Notes: a model not told the origin generated them from the letters alone. Shown: positions 20,783-31,931, counted from the stretch's first letter. The stretch: DNA of 64,000 nucleotides from Schizochytrium sp. TIO01 (GCA_004764695.1 SMSO01000005.1:471501-535500); one strand, 5' to 3'. Translations and numbers: made by a program.

Positions 20783-21313
20783 ATGGCGGAGCCGTCCGGT
20801 ACGACCGTGAAGGATGTGCCTGCCCAGGCATTTATTGAGAAGTATGCCCAGCACCTGAAGCGTCAGGGCAAGATGGAGATCCCCAAGTGGGTCGACGTCG
20901 TCAAGACCGGTACCCACAAGGAGCTCGCCCCCTACAGCGCCGACTGGTACTACATTCGTGCTGCCTCTATCGCTCGCCGTGTCTACCTTCGCCCCCACTC
21001 TGGTATTGGTGGCCTCGCCAAATGGTACGGTGGCCGTGAACGCCGTGGTGTCAAGACCGAGCACTACCACAAGGCCGCCTCTGGCCTCATCCGCCACATC
21101 CTCGCCCAGCTCGAGCTCATCAAGGTGCTCGAGAAGGACGGCAAGGGCCGTATCATCACCCGTATCGGCCAGCAGGATCTTGACCGTATCGCCGGCCAAT
21201 TGAAAGAGGAAGAGGTCGAGGAAGACGAGGACGAGGAGGATGATGATGAGGACGAAGACGAGAGCGAGGAGGAGAGCGAGAGTGAGGAGGAGAGCGACGA
21301 GGACAGCGACTAA
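20783..21313 (+). CDS. RPS19: Small-subunit ribosomal protein eS19 with an acidic tail
   Basis: 176 residues from ATG 20783 in a good context (aaccatggcg). The first 143 residues align with eS19 throughout: VKDVPAQAFIEKYAQHLKRQ, IPKWVDVVKTGTHKELAPY, DWYYIRAASIARRVYLR, GGLAKWYGGRERRGVKTEHY, then GLIRHILAQLELIKVLEKD and GRIITRIGQQDLDRIA. eS19 sits in the head of the 40S subunit and is needed for pre-40S maturation. Unlike the usual protein of about 145 residues, this one ends in about 33 almost purely Glu/Asp/Ser residues. Codon choice is C-ending and GC-rich compared with the neighbours, as expected for a highly expressed gene. No intron is visible. Confidence 0.97.
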   Translation: MAEPSGTTVKDVPAQAFIEKYAQHLKRQGKMEIPKWVDVVKTGTHKELAPYSADWYYIRAASIARRVYLRPHSGIGGLAKWYGGRERRGVKTEHYHKAASGLIRHILAQLELIKVLEKDGKGRIITRIGQQDLDRIAGQLKEEEVEEDEDEEDDDEDEDESEEESESEEESDEDSD

Positions 21314-22605
21314 AGCAACCCTTATCTGCATTTCAATAACTCGTGAGCTTATCGGTTTGTGCCGGCCCGTGACCTTTTTTTCTTTTTAGTTCAACCCTCG
21401 TGGCTGACACTGCTGCTTCCTTGCCTGTTTTTCTTGTGCCTCTCAGCTTGTCTGTCTTGTATCTGGTAACATCGGAATCAGATCATTTCGTTCCTTGATA
21501 GATTCAAGTTCTCTATTGTTGGTTATCCACCTTTTTCCCTATTAAAGAAATGTGAAACCATCTGCTTCATATAGCTTTTGTTTACGCTCTTGATTTTAAT
21601 ACTTGTTGACACAATTCCAGGTTTCTCTTGGATCATGGACTTTCGTTGGGCTGTGATACGAGACTGATCAGCCTCTTCATTTCCGAATCTAAAGACCTCG
21701 CTTAGTGCTCTATCTTAGGTGTTTGAATAACTGTGTGTTATAAAAGCAATCCTTGTGTTGATATGTGTCATGCCAGTATAAAGCTACAAACTTTCTTTTT
21801 ATATACTCATGTGTCAACATTACTTTTTACTTGTAGAATACTTGTTTTCCGATTTAGGAACAATTAATCCTGAGATTGGTTCAGAAACTTTGCAAAGCGC
21901 ATAGGACTCTTGCGTACTACATTTCAGAACGCACCCAATTGCACTAGGCCTGCTCGGAGTCTAGTATTGGCGCCTTTCGTACTTTTCAAAAGGTCGTGCA
22001 GTGTTCGTCAACAGCAATTTAAACCCAATTGATGTCTTGTCAATTGACAAAAAGCAAACCAAATAAAACTCGGCAATAGGAGACATTCTTGAAATACTGA
22101 TTTCTAGTTAATTCTCCAAATCCATGATCCAGGCTTCTAGGAGCGAAGTTCTTGCGTATCATGGTATGAATTATCCTCCAAATGTAGTGGTTATCATCAG
22201 CAATGTCACTCGCAACAGTGATTCTTCTCACAGCTGTTGCTTGGCCAATGCTCTTATCCAAATTTAATCAAATTCCTCGCAAATGCAAATATTTACAAGT
22301 CTACTCATGCTGGATGTAACCTATTTTTTACTAAATAATTCCCATATAATATAAAGGAAAGAATAATAACAATACTATCGTGTAATAGAAACGAGCACCT
22401 AATTCCTGTTCTCTAACCTGCTCAAGCCCCTTTTGGGAGGCCGGGGAGGTTTCGAGGGGGGGGAAGGGGGCAACAAGTGTTACGGGCCCTTCTCGTTCTT
22501 ACCCTACCGCCCTACGCGGTCTTTTGCTCGTGCGGCAATCTTTTGCTTGGTCTACTTGGGGGTTTATCCCAAATTTTGTTTACCCTGCTTGATCGGCTTC
22601 GCCTC
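21314..22605. other. Intergenic, 1.3 kb: eS19 3' flank and promoter of the ubiquitin-like gene
   Basis: T-rich eS19 3' region, then AT-rich DNA. A G-rich run (22433-22470) lies shortly before the next gene. The frame of that gene is open back to a GTG at 22477 (hydrophobic, no ATG), so a spliced N-terminal exon cannot be excluded. No gene seen. Confidence 0.5.
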
Positions 22606-23523
22606 ATGTCGTTCGGGAGTGCTGACAGACAACCTCTAGGGCCAGGGCTACTCAGCAGCGAGCCTCGGCACGCAGATTCCCCCCCTGAACCCGCTGCTTC
22701 TCGTGCTCTCGGCGCTTCAAGGCGGTCCCGAATTTTCGTTAAAACGCTCGACACGACTATTGCCGTAGAGGTGGACCCCGAGACTACCGTTGCAGACCTT
22801 CGCAGGAGACTTGTACAGAGCGAGCTTAGATCATACACGGTGGGACGAAAAGTTCGTTTTATCTACTTAGGTTTCCTGCTTAGTGACGACACCGTGCTTG
22901 TGAACCGTGTGCCGCAGGATGGAGTCATCCACTGCGTTATCTCAGAGCATAATGGTCTGGAAGGATACGAGAATAACCCCGAAGGTCGAACAGTCCCACT
23001 GGATCTCGAGGCTCTTATGGACGAAGACAGGCGTCTTGCAGAGATCTTGGAGCGTGGAGGCGAGATTGATATTGATGATGCTGGGAATGTAGACATATCT
23101 GGATACCGATCGACCTCAAATATGTCTGGAACAATGCCAAGGAGAAGCGGAGAGCGGGGTCGCCGGAGGAATGGTGGTGGCCCGGGGGGCGCGCTTGACA
23201 GTGATGGAACGATCAGTGAGGGCAGTGGAGGGTCTATTTATGGGTTTCTGCTGTCGTTTGCGTTTGGGTTCATATTTGGGTTCTTTAGTTTACTCTTTGT
23301 AAATAGGCTGGACCGTCGCCAATCTGTCGGTTTGATGCTTGGCATATCGCTCAACTTTGTTCTTTCCGCCGTAGGCCAAGCTAGTGCAGAGACCCGTCAC
23401 GCAAACCGCGCGGGATCCTTGCGTGGATCCGCCGCAGAGATAACTGTGCTAGACCGCTTTGGCAATGAGCGAATTTTCCGAGAGACTGACTTTTTGGACA
23501 GCAGCGCCCAAATCAGTCATTAA
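22606..23523 (+). CDS. Ubiquitin-like domain membrane protein (Dsc3/TMUB-like)
   Basis: First ATG in frame is at 22606, giving 305 residues. A ubiquitin-like domain occupies about 42-114 (SRIFVKTLDTTIAVEVDPET, then VADLRRRLV, RKVRFIYLGFLLSDDTVL, GVIHCVISEH), and a basic Gly-rich stretch follows. Two C-terminal membrane segments lie at about 201-221 (GFLLSFAFGFIFGFFSLLFV) and 230-246 (VGLMLGISLNFVLSAV), with RLDRRQS between them. UBL followed by paired C-terminal membrane helices is the layout of fungal Dsc3 (a subunit of the Golgi/ER Dsc E3 ligase) and of animal TMUB1/2, which act in ER-associated degradation. I infer a role in membrane-linked ubiquitin ligation, most likely at ER or Golgi. 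Which of the two families it belongs to is unresolved. Confidence 0.78.
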   Translation: MSFGSADRQPLGPGLLSSEPRHADSPPEPAASRALGASRRSRIFVKTLDTTIAVEVDPETTVADLRRRLVQSELRSYTVGRKVRFIYLGFLLSDDTVLVNRVPQDGVIHCVISEHNGLEGYENNPEGRTVPLDLEALMDEDRRLAEILERGGEIDIDDAGNVDISGYRSTSNMSGTMPRRSGERGRRRNGGGPGGALDSDGTISEGSGGSIYGFLLSFAFGFIFGFFSLLFVNRLDRRQSVGLMLGISLNFVLSAVGQASAETRHANRAGSLRGSAAEITVLDRFGNERIFRETDFLDSSAQISH

Positions 23524-24087
23524 TCTTTGTTGTACTTTCAAAGGCCATGTTCTGATTCTCTTTGCAGGGATGCTTAACTTGCCAAACTATAGTCTTGTGC
23601 ATATGCTATGACTCGCTTGCCACATAATTTGTATGTATGTCTTTGCAGCATGAAAATACCTTAAACACAGAAGTACCATTTTCATTTTAACTGATTACTT
23701 TTCTTACTTGTTCGTAAAAGGACACGGTGCTGGCTTATAATTCGATGTGAACATGTGCAAACGGTTTTATAATAAATCAAATTGGAGAGGAAACAGAATA
23801 TTTATTCAAGCTCTTTTCGTTTAAAAGCAAAACAAAACAGAAATACACTGCCGGCGTTCTTTTGAAGTGCAATTCCAGTATACTAACCACCTAAGGCACT
23901 CGTCATGTGAGATATCCAGTACTCTTAAGCTGTTATATATGTGTCTATCGATAAGTTTGAACGGGGAGAGATTTAGCCGGTGACCTGACGAATTGATAAA
24001 GTCTGAGGACATCAAAGTTATGTACACCCATCATGCATTCTATAAGGACTAGACACAAGAATATTATAACAACTGTTGTCTAGAGTG
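23524..24087. other. Intergenic between convergent genes, 0.56 kb
   Basis: AT-rich 3' flanks of the ubiquitin-like gene (+) and sulfotransferase gene (-). An AATAAA at 23771-23776 could be the plus-strand polyadenylation signal. No gene seen. Confidence 0.55.
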
Positions 24088-26700
24088 TCAGTTCCAATTG
24101 GAAACATCAATGCCGAAAGTCGTTTGCAAAGCTTCATTGTAAGGAATGTAGAAGCTCTGTAAGTCTGCACGCAGTTCATCAGGTATGGGTGACCTGGACG
24201 CGGCTGATTCTGGTGCCGCATTGTAATTTCGTGCAACGGTTGACTCCACATCCATGACACTTGGATCAAGCCCGATAAAGATGAGTGACTTGCGAAGGGT
24301 TGCTGCAGGGTCGGCAAGAAAGTCTTCGCTTTTCAGGACCAAAATTTGGCTTGCCGGGTAGTGCTTCATCCATCGTGTCAAATGCACAATGTACATTCCA
24401 GACCACACTCCATTAAAATAGTCTTGCTCGTATAAGCAAGGTATATTACCTTCACTATCTTCCTTGGTCCACCATTGCGGATCTGTGGGAATCGCCTCCC
24501 TAATGCTGGTGAGATCATGACGAATAGACTCCTGAATAGTGAATCCCTTAACAGCTTTTTGCAAACGATCTCGCATCTTATAATTGGATATAATTCGCTC
24601 AATAGGGTTTCGTACAAGATAGATGAACTTGATGCGCGGGTTTACACCACATGCTGCGGCAATCTGTGCAGGGAGTTGGCATGCAGGGCCGTATGCTACG
24701 GTGCTCTCACCGGTTCGTGCAGCACCGCGGATAATGTCGTCCATCCAATTTGAATCATCCCCCTCCTGAGAGCCAAAGCTCACCTGTAACTCTTCTGCAA
24801 AACGGTGATTATACTTCTTGCGAAACGTTTTAGAAGACATGGTGCGTTTCAAATCAAGAAGGTGTGCGTAAAGTAGTTCGCCACTTTGCGATTTTTTATC
24901 GAGAAGGACTCCGTAGAATCGAGGATGGGCACTGATGTATTCGTAAAGCGAAGTTGTACCACCTTTCCTTGCGCCTAAAATGAAAACAGAGGGAAGACAG
25001 GTTTCTAGACTTTGAAGCGCAGTTCGAACTTTGAATGGTAACTTCAATTTGGTTGCCAGAGAAGCGCCTTTCATATTATTTTGGGCCTTGGTTTCGACCT
25101 CTGTTTCATTCTTTTGAAAGGGGGCCCTGACATCAGTACGCCAGCAACCTTGCTTTGGGGAACAAAGTTGCATCTCTTTTGCTTCGCCTTCAGATTTGAA
25201 ATGAGCCAAAGGATCATTTGTGAGCGGCCACGCTTTTTCAGTAGAGTTTTTATTCCAGCAAATCTTCTCTTCATCACAAACAAAGGAGAACGGCTTATAA
25301 AAGGGGTCGCGCTGGTTCAATCTCATTTTAGCGACACGCGATCTGAAAAGTTCCTCGGCATACTTGTATAATTCAATATCTAAGTTGTTGTGCTTCTCAA
25401 GTACTGCTTTTGCGTGCGGACTAAGGTTCTTATCATATTCATTCAAATTGAATGTCGGAACGTAATGTACAAGATCTGTTCCAAGAACATAGCTGAAAAG
25501 CTGTAACGACTCTGTCCATTGCTCAAGAATACCAAACCATGCCATATCCTCAAGGCGCTTTTTCGCCAGAGCCAACTGTTCTCGCGAACTGTTTTTAGTC
25601 GTGGGTGCCAGGTATTTAGTCATGATGTTGAAAGCTAAGTCACAGTTCTGGCGCTCGTCATCAGGCAAACGCGCCCAGTCTTCAATCGTAAAGTCAACCT
25701 GTTGCATCGCCTGCGATGCTGCCGAACCTGGTCGGCAGAAGAAATGCGAATCCCCTTGAGCCCCCGTTCCCCCAAGGATAGCAGAACGCTTCTGAACAGG
25801 ACGCCGACCAGACACGGTGTTGCCTTTTCGGCCAGTCATAGTGTAAAATGCCGATAATACTCGACTAATTGGTTCACGAAGAGTATAGATCCAACGTACA
25901 CAGAGTTCTGGGGTGGTTTTTTCACAGGAGCGTGCCAGGCCTTGGGGAACCGGCAGACAGTGTTTTGCTCTGGCGAGGGCCGGGTAGGTGCGGTGGTAGC
26001 TGTACATGGAAAACTTATGTGTCTTGGACCTCGGCTCCGCCGACACGTGTCTGTACCTCGGGTCTTTCCCAATATCGTCGAGGTCAAAGAACGTCGCATC
26101 TACTGTACGCCCTCCCCCTTTATTTAGATGCGGGTAGTACAATTCTACCTTTGAACCTGCCGGGCATCTCCTTCGAATGTCCTCAGGGTCCTGAGTTATT
26201 TCCAAATTCTCGCTTGCGTCATTAGATTCTACATCCTCAAAAGTCTTCGCAGCATCGCCATTCTCGTTTTGAAATTCAAACGAGTTCACCGCATTCGTCT
26301 CCTCTTTGTCCTCTATACTCTTTAAGGTATTTTCAGTATCAGATCCTGGTCTGCCAAGGCCACCATTTGGCACAGACTCCATGGAATCCAAGATGCTCAT
26401 AATTGGAGTCTCCCTCTGTACGCCGTGGTTTACGATGAGCATAAGGATTACACCAGCAATTACCATGGCCGCCCAGAAGAAGATCTTTCGCTTGGCAACG
26501 CCTGAGCCTGGATGATTTCTGCCTGACATTCGTCGATTGCGAGAGAGCACCCCGGACATGAGACTACTGGCATTCATAAGAGGTGCACTCTCACTTGGTT
26601 CTTGTGGCGTCGTCGATGCTGAAATGCTGTCCATGACAACCACATCACCGGCATCGTCTCCATTGTTGGCGTCGAGGTCGCCGTGACGTCGTCGTTGCAT
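24088..26700 (-). CDS. Type II membrane protein with two sulfotransferase domains
   Basis: First ATG in frame is at 26700 (the frame opens at a GTG four codons earlier), giving 870 residues. A short cytosolic tail and one membrane anchor (about 73-91) are followed by an acidic stem, the layout of Golgi glycan sulfotransferases. Domain 1 (about 175-490) starts PHLNKGGGRTVDATFF, like the His-x-x-Lys-x-Gly-Gly PAPS loop of 2-O/6-O sulfotransferases, and has WIYTLREPISRVLSAFY as its 3'-phosphate motif. Domain 2 (about 565-870) has FILGARKGGTTSLYEYISAH as PAPS loop and FIYLVRNPIERIISNYKMRD as 3'-phosphate motif, closer to the NDST/HS3ST type. Both appear intact. The likely job is PAPS-dependent sulfation of cell-surface or matrix polysaccharide at two positions. 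Labyrinthulomycetes make sulfated wall polymers, which would fit; that link is inference. Confidence 0.86.
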   Translation of the reverse strand: MQRRRHGDLDANNGDDAGDVVVMDSISASTTPQEPSESAPLMNASSLMSGVLSRNRRMSGRNHPGSGVAKRKIFFWAAMVIAGVILMLIVNHGVQRETPIMSILDSMESVPNGGLGRPGSDTENTLKSIEDKEETNAVNSFEFQNENGDAAKTFEDVESNDASENLEITQDPEDIRRRCPAGSKVELYYPHLNKGGGRTVDATFFDLDDIGKDPRYRHVSAEPRSKTHKFSMYSYHRTYPALARAKHCLPVPQGLARSCEKTTPELCVRWIYTLREPISRVLSAFYTMTGRKGNTVSGRRPVQKRSAILGGTGAQGDSHFFCRPGSAASQAMQQVDFTIEDWARLPDDERQNCDLAFNIMTKYLAPTTKNSSREQLALAKKRLEDMAWFGILEQWTESLQLFSYVLGTDLVHYVPTFNLNEYDKNLSPHAKAVLEKHNNLDIELYKYAEELFRSRVAKMRLNQRDPFYKPFSFVCDEEKICWNKNSTEKAWPLTNDPLAHFKSEGEAKEMQLCSPKQGCWRTDVRAPFQKNETEVETKAQNNMKGASLATKLKLPFKVRTALQSLETCLPSVFILGARKGGTTSLYEYISAHPRFYGVLLDKKSQSGELLYAHLLDLKRTMSSKTFRKKYNHRFAEELQVSFGSQEGDDSNWMDDIIRGAARTGESTVAYGPACQLPAQIAAACGVNPRIKFIYLVRNPIERIISNYKMRDRLQKAVKGFTIQESIRHDLTSIREAIPTDPQWWTKEDSEGNIPCLYEQDYFNGVWSGMYIVHLTRWMKHYPASQILVLKSEDFLADPAATLRKSLIFIGLDPSVMDVESTVARNYNAAPESAASRSPIPDELRADLQSFYIPYNEALQTTFGIDVSNWN

Positions 26701-27426
26701 CGCAAAGGCCACTCCTAAGGGAAACGCAGTGATTTATGGTGTAGGAATAGAGGTTGCACGCCACGCAGACGGGCGCGAGGTCGGTTTGGGGCTTAATGGT
26801 ATGTTGTCTTGTTCAGTTCTTCTGCTCAAGTACTACCGTTTATTCAAGGTTCGTGATACGATGATTCCAATTTACCATTTATTATTATTATTATCTTACT
26901 TTATTTTTATAAAGTTTATCATGTCTATCATTCTCAACAACTTTAGCATCGTGAAAGCAACAAGGACAATGGATTCAACGCAAATATAAGAGAAGTTATA
27001 ATGGCTCAAGGCCTAAAGCCAACTTAATCCTCTCTGCGTCTTTTCGTGCTAGATGGGAGAAAGTGAATGCCCTGGGCCAATCTATTAATATATTGCCTGT
27101 TTCTAGTACTTATTAATTTCAATAGTAGTAACTTGCAAAACACAAAATGGTCTAGAAATGAGTTGCCCAAATCAATGTTTGCTATGCTTTCAGAGCAAAT
27201 TGAGTAGGTGCTCCACTACCAACGACTTGGAGTTTACGTTTACTAATTCAGTAGCTTCGAGGTCCTCACGAACTGCGATAGCCTCAGTGTTGAATAAACG
27301 TCTCTGGTCGATACTTGAGTTGGGCTCGGACTTGGGCTGTAACATGTTTTGAAGGAGTGAGGATCAAACTAAAGTTTGTTTCCCAGTTGCAAGAGTCAAG
27401 AAACCTACAAATATAAACTGTACGCA
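26701..27426. other. Intergenic, 0.73 kb, shared divergent promoter
   Basis: Lies between the sulfotransferase (-) and TFIIA (+) starts. Very AT-rich around 26870-26960, including a TTA repeat. The TFIIA frame is open upstream to a TTG at 27376. No gene seen. Confidence 0.55.
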
Positions 27427-28464
27427 ATGACAGAGCTGATAAGTTCGGAAAATATCCCGTTTCGAGACATGGTCGTCGAAGACGTGACGGCGAGAATTCA
27501 GGATCTTCCTGGTTGGACCCCCGAGCTGGCCATCAAATTAGAAAAGCGGTGGAAGGAACTGCTTGCAGCAACCCCTAGATTTGTTGGTGGGTCAGCTGCG
27601 ATACCTATCCATGAAGGACATTGTGTTTCGCCAAACAGCTCACTAGCTATAACTTCACAAAGTAAACCCGCGCGTACTTGGCCTGGGCCATTTTCCGATC
27701 ATTTCGGGGTTTCTGGAAATCACTTCTTTGGACTTGATGCTGACATGGTAGCGGCTTATGCAAATGGCTCAGTGGATGACCTTGTGCGGAACGGACCAGC
27801 GTCATATCGAGGACCTAATTGCAAGTCCACCTCCCTACAAATCCAGCAAAAAGAGAGTGGCGGACTTCAGCAAGAAACCCTTGTTACATTAGCATCACAC
27901 AATATTGAGGAAACACCTCCAAACCCACCTATTGAAGTGTCCCTGAATAGGGAGGATACCTCAACCGAAAGGGATTTGACTGTCAAATCAGACTCCCGAG
28001 AAGATCTGAGTGTTCTTCATGAATATTTGTCTTTAATATCCTCTTCGAAAAAACGGAAAAAAATAAAAACTCAAGATGGTGTAGTTGAAATATCAGACAG
28101 CACACGCCCTGTCGAAAATGGTGGCAACTCGGATTCTGATTCTGACTATGGAGAAGATGAGCAGCGGCGGCGCAAATCAATACGTCGTGTATATAAGCTA
28201 GAGAACTCAGAGGCGTATCAACGGGAAACAGAGGCACTAGAGCGAGACCCGGAGATTTTTGCTATGCTTCAACCTCTCAATGTTGAGGAGAAGATTTATA
28301 GCACTGATGCGCAAATCATAAGCGGATGGGTTAAATCAATCAAGTCATCCTCGAACCACAAAGATGATGCAACTTGGAGAGTTAAACTACAAGGTGTCTT
28401 TGCTCGTGTGAATAAATGCGAAGTCTTTTTGCCAAGTTGCAACTGCGAATTATCATTCAACTAA
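27427..28464 (+). CDS. GTF2A1: Transcription initiation factor IIA large (alpha/beta) subunit
   Basis: The first ATG is at 27427, giving 345 residues. The N-terminus (about 8-48: IPFRDMVVEDVTARIQDLPG, then WTPELAIKLEKRWKELLAA) matches the pattern of the TFIIA alpha helices (YxxVIEDVI...V...L..LW..KL). A poorly conserved linker follows and then an acidic block (SDSDSDYGEDEQ). The C-terminal 60 residues (STDAQIISGWVKSIK to DATWRVKLQGVFARVNKCEV) match the TFIIA beta barrel, where W-K-x-x-L-x-x-G leads into the last strands. TFIIA binds TBP-DNA and stabilises preinitiation complexes. The linker length and the acidic hinge are family traits. Overall similarity is modest, so I rely on N- and C-terminal blocks occurring in the right order. 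Confidence 0.72.
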   Translation: MTELISSENIPFRDMVVEDVTARIQDLPGWTPELAIKLEKRWKELLAATPRFVGGSAAIPIHEGHCVSPNSSLAITSQSKPARTWPGPFSDHFGVSGNHFFGLDADMVAAYANGSVDDLVRNGPASYRGPNCKSTSLQIQQKESGGLQQETLVTLASHNIEETPPNPPIEVSLNREDTSTERDLTVKSDSREDLSVLHEYLSLISSSKKRKKIKTQDGVVEISDSTRPVENGGNSDSDSDYGEDEQRRRKSIRRVYKLENSEAYQRETEALERDPEIFAMLQPLNVEEKIYSTDAQIISGWVKSIKSSSNHKDDATWRVKLQGVFARVNKCEVFLPSCNCELSFN

Positions 28465-28607
28465 GCAATAAGGTAAAGTGGTGACGACTTAGCTGCCAAG
28501 ACGATGAAACTAGAGACATTATTGTTAGAGGCATACTATAATGAGTCGACCAATATTTATAGATTTATTTATTGTTCAACAACAACAACAGATTAACACG
28601 CTGGGCA

Positions 28608-31600
28608 TCATCGCATTCGCAATGAACAGAAAGCTTCGTATGTAGAAGTTCCTTTCTTTTCTGCATACGTTTCCAGCTTATTAAAGAATTCACGCATCTC
28701 GCTTACAGCAGTACGAGCTTGGTCAAGATCCGCATCATCAGCAATCTTCACGCGAACCAATGAACGCAACGAATTTGCGCTTGCTACCATTTGCCGTCTT
28801 GTCTCAAAATCCATTACAGAGTCTAACGGCGAATCTCCTGTTACTGGAGTGTTTGCGCGTTGTTCTGCAGCGGCTGTATCTTCACTATACGGAAGTAGCA
28901 TACGAGATAAAGTTCCTCGCAAAACATTTAGCTCTGAAGCCTTTCGATCTAATTGGTCTAAAAACCTCAAGCTACGCAGCGCGGTTTCTCGAATATTGCA
29001 AAAGTCCTTCTCAGAATCGATAGGCTTACGCAAAACAAAGATCAATTCCGACCAGCGTTTTTCTAGCTTTTTTCGTTCTTTTTTCTCTGCTCGGCGTGCC
29101 TCACGAGCAGATAAAGATTCTTCGTATTCGATGCTACCTTCAGCTATCTCATCGCCATCGTTCTGTGGTTGAACATCAGAATTTTGGGGACCAGAAGATG
29201 ACGATGGATATTCTGCGAGGGACATTCCATTTGCAATCTTTGAGTTAAGCCGGCTTAACGCATTCTTTGGGTTTGACGAGCGATCCGAAGGACCGTCACT
29301 GCCAGAAGGCATTGAAGGAGGTGCTGGCGCAACTACTGCAGACCTGCCTTCAAAATCACTTTCTCGATACGAACCGGGGCTCCGCAGTGAGGCGGTGGCA
29401 GATGCAGTACTCATACTTTGGGATAGTTTGATAGGAGGAAGTGACAGGAGTCCCGTCGTACTGGGCAATGGGCTGCTTGGCGGGCGTTCAGTCTTTTTCT
29501 CCTCGTAGAAATCTGCACTATTATTCAGATCCTGCGAAGATTGGAACAAAGTTCGATGCCGCCTTCCATTGCGAACATGGTGTTTCTCAGAAGGCATATC
29601 CAACGAATAAGCAGGAACTTGGGACATTGATTGCTGATGGAGTGAATCTTCAAGATTGTTGTTGCTTCGTGTCATCACTGACGATGACGGCATACTCGGT
29701 GAATGGGGAGGGGCACTTCTACCCCCTTGGGTATCTCCATTACTGCTACTTGCACCTCCTCCACTATAGGAACTGTTGTTGATGCTACCCACGGGCAAAA
29801 CACCATTTGTGCCACTGCCATTGTTATTCAGTGCATTGCTTCCCTCTTGTGTTGAGAAATTCGCAGCATATTGTCGGCTTAGCCAGGTATTTGTTTTCTT
29901 TAGGCGGGCTCGAGCCTGCTGTTGGCTTCGCGAGACATTAGATGCACGAAGACGTTGCTTAGCTGGGATTCCGACGGCCGTGCTTGACCCTCCCGAGGAG
30001 CTAAGTCCTTGATGGCTTGCAGATCCGCCAGGTCCTGCTGGGGGCATACCCATGGATAATGATTTCATGATGTTGTCTTCATAGCACTGTCCTGCGGCAG
30101 GAATTGCAGCGTTGCTTTGCGTGTTTATATTTCCAGAACTTGAGTTGCCTGCATTAACGCTGAGATTCGAGTTAGAAAAACCATTGTTTGCTCCACTACT
30201 GCTATTTACTGGGTTGCTAGGAAGACATGCACCAGGTGTGCTTGCGGTGTTTGAAGAGGCGGTATTGGAATTTGACGAGCTACCTCGCGCCTTGTTTTTC
30301 GAGCGCGATGATTTGTCACCCTTTTTAGGAAGGGCACTGTGCCTCAAATATGGATGTGACTTTTTAACCTGATACGGGCCAGTCTGATGGCTCAATAAGA
30401 CCCTGCGGCTCATTTGCTTTCGCCGATCGCGATCAAAATTACCATTTCCAAGGCCTACGCTTACTTTGGTTCGCCCTGGGCGTCTTATTCCGTTAGGAGC
30501 ATTCGAAACCGGATTTGAATCAGAGCTGTCATTATTGCCTTTTGTTTTTGAGCGCGAGGACAAGTTTCCATCGCTGTATCGGCTGCTCTGATGACTCCTT
30601 GCACTACTCAAAGTTGAATCAGTACCTCCTAAGCGTGGGATGGAGCCCGCAGCACTGACTACGGTCTGACGAGCCCGAGGTGCTCCTGCAGATCCAGGTG
30701 TGTATGGATTACTTAGCTCGATGCGACGAAGCTCTTCTTCAAGTCGATGTAAAGGAAACATCTGCCGTCCTGTGACTGGGGAGGGTAAACCATAAATTGA
30801 ACTGCGCGCGTATAGTTCTTGTTGCTGGTAATTTGGGTGTTGCTGTTGTTGTTGGTTCTGCTGATGGTTTTGTTCAAACATACCGAGCTCTTTGCCCGCA
30901 ATTCCATAAAAGGTGGGCTGTTGAATTCGCTGAGGCATGTTGTTTACTCCACTGACAGGTCTTAGAATGTTTCGTGGTGTCGGTGTCCCAGGGGCAGTGG
31001 GAGCTCCTGTGGGTAGGGACTGTAGCATATGCAAAGACTCAAGGTCTGAGAAGTGCATTTCCAATGCACCATCGACAGTAGATTCGCCAACGCCGTTGTC
31101 CTCCAGGAGCTTCCGTTGCTCCTCAATAATATCATCTCGAACTTGAAGCTGGTCTAAAAGACGCTGGATTAACATGTCTTTGTACTGCACAGAGCACCGA
31201 TGTAGCATCCTACTTCGTTCCAGCTCCATATTTTCCAGCTCCAGCATTCCAATTCGGTACTCAAGCTCCATCAGCTCACGGCGTTCCTCAGTTGTGATGC
31301 GAGTTTCCATTTGCGTTCGTAAGGCAGCAGATGCTTTTTCATTTTCTGCTAGGCGTCTTTCGATGTCGATCTTCAGTTGACTATTCTTCTGGTTTGCGCG
31401 CTGCAGCTGCTGCATTTCAATGCGTGCGCTCCGCACATTAGGGGGCTCTGTCACAATGGAGAGGTCGTTTAAGGCCTTTTTCTTCGAACGCTTTCGCCGA
31501 CGTTGTTTGCGAGACCCGCCCTTGCTCTCCTCAGGGGTATTATCTTCGTCGTCTGCGTCTGCGTCCTCGGTTCCCTCTAAGATGGGCTCTGGGTCCGATA

Positions 31601-31896
31601 AGAGAGAAGTGGCTTCGTTCTTTTCCTCGCGATAATCAGATCCCTCACGTCGCTCACGGACAGCAACTTTTCTTTGTACACTATCTTCCCATCGTTGCAC
31701 AATAACTCGGTGCAACTCCATCTCAGATTTGTTTGCAATATTTTGCGCCTCGATCTCGATCAACGACCGACAGAGCTGCATTCTTTCTTTGAAATTTAGC
31801 ACGAGTTGCTCACGTAAAAATGTCATCTGCTGTTTTTCAACGGCTTTACGTGTGCCTATATCTTTAGTGGCTGAAGTGTTCGCTTGTTGTTGCTGC

Positions 31897-31931
<35 letters not shown>

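Noticed and set aside
22477-22605. Hydrophobic N-terminal extension of the ubiquitin-like membrane protein
   Set aside because: It begins at GTG with no ATG; eukaryotic initiation there is unlikely, though an upstream exon is possible.
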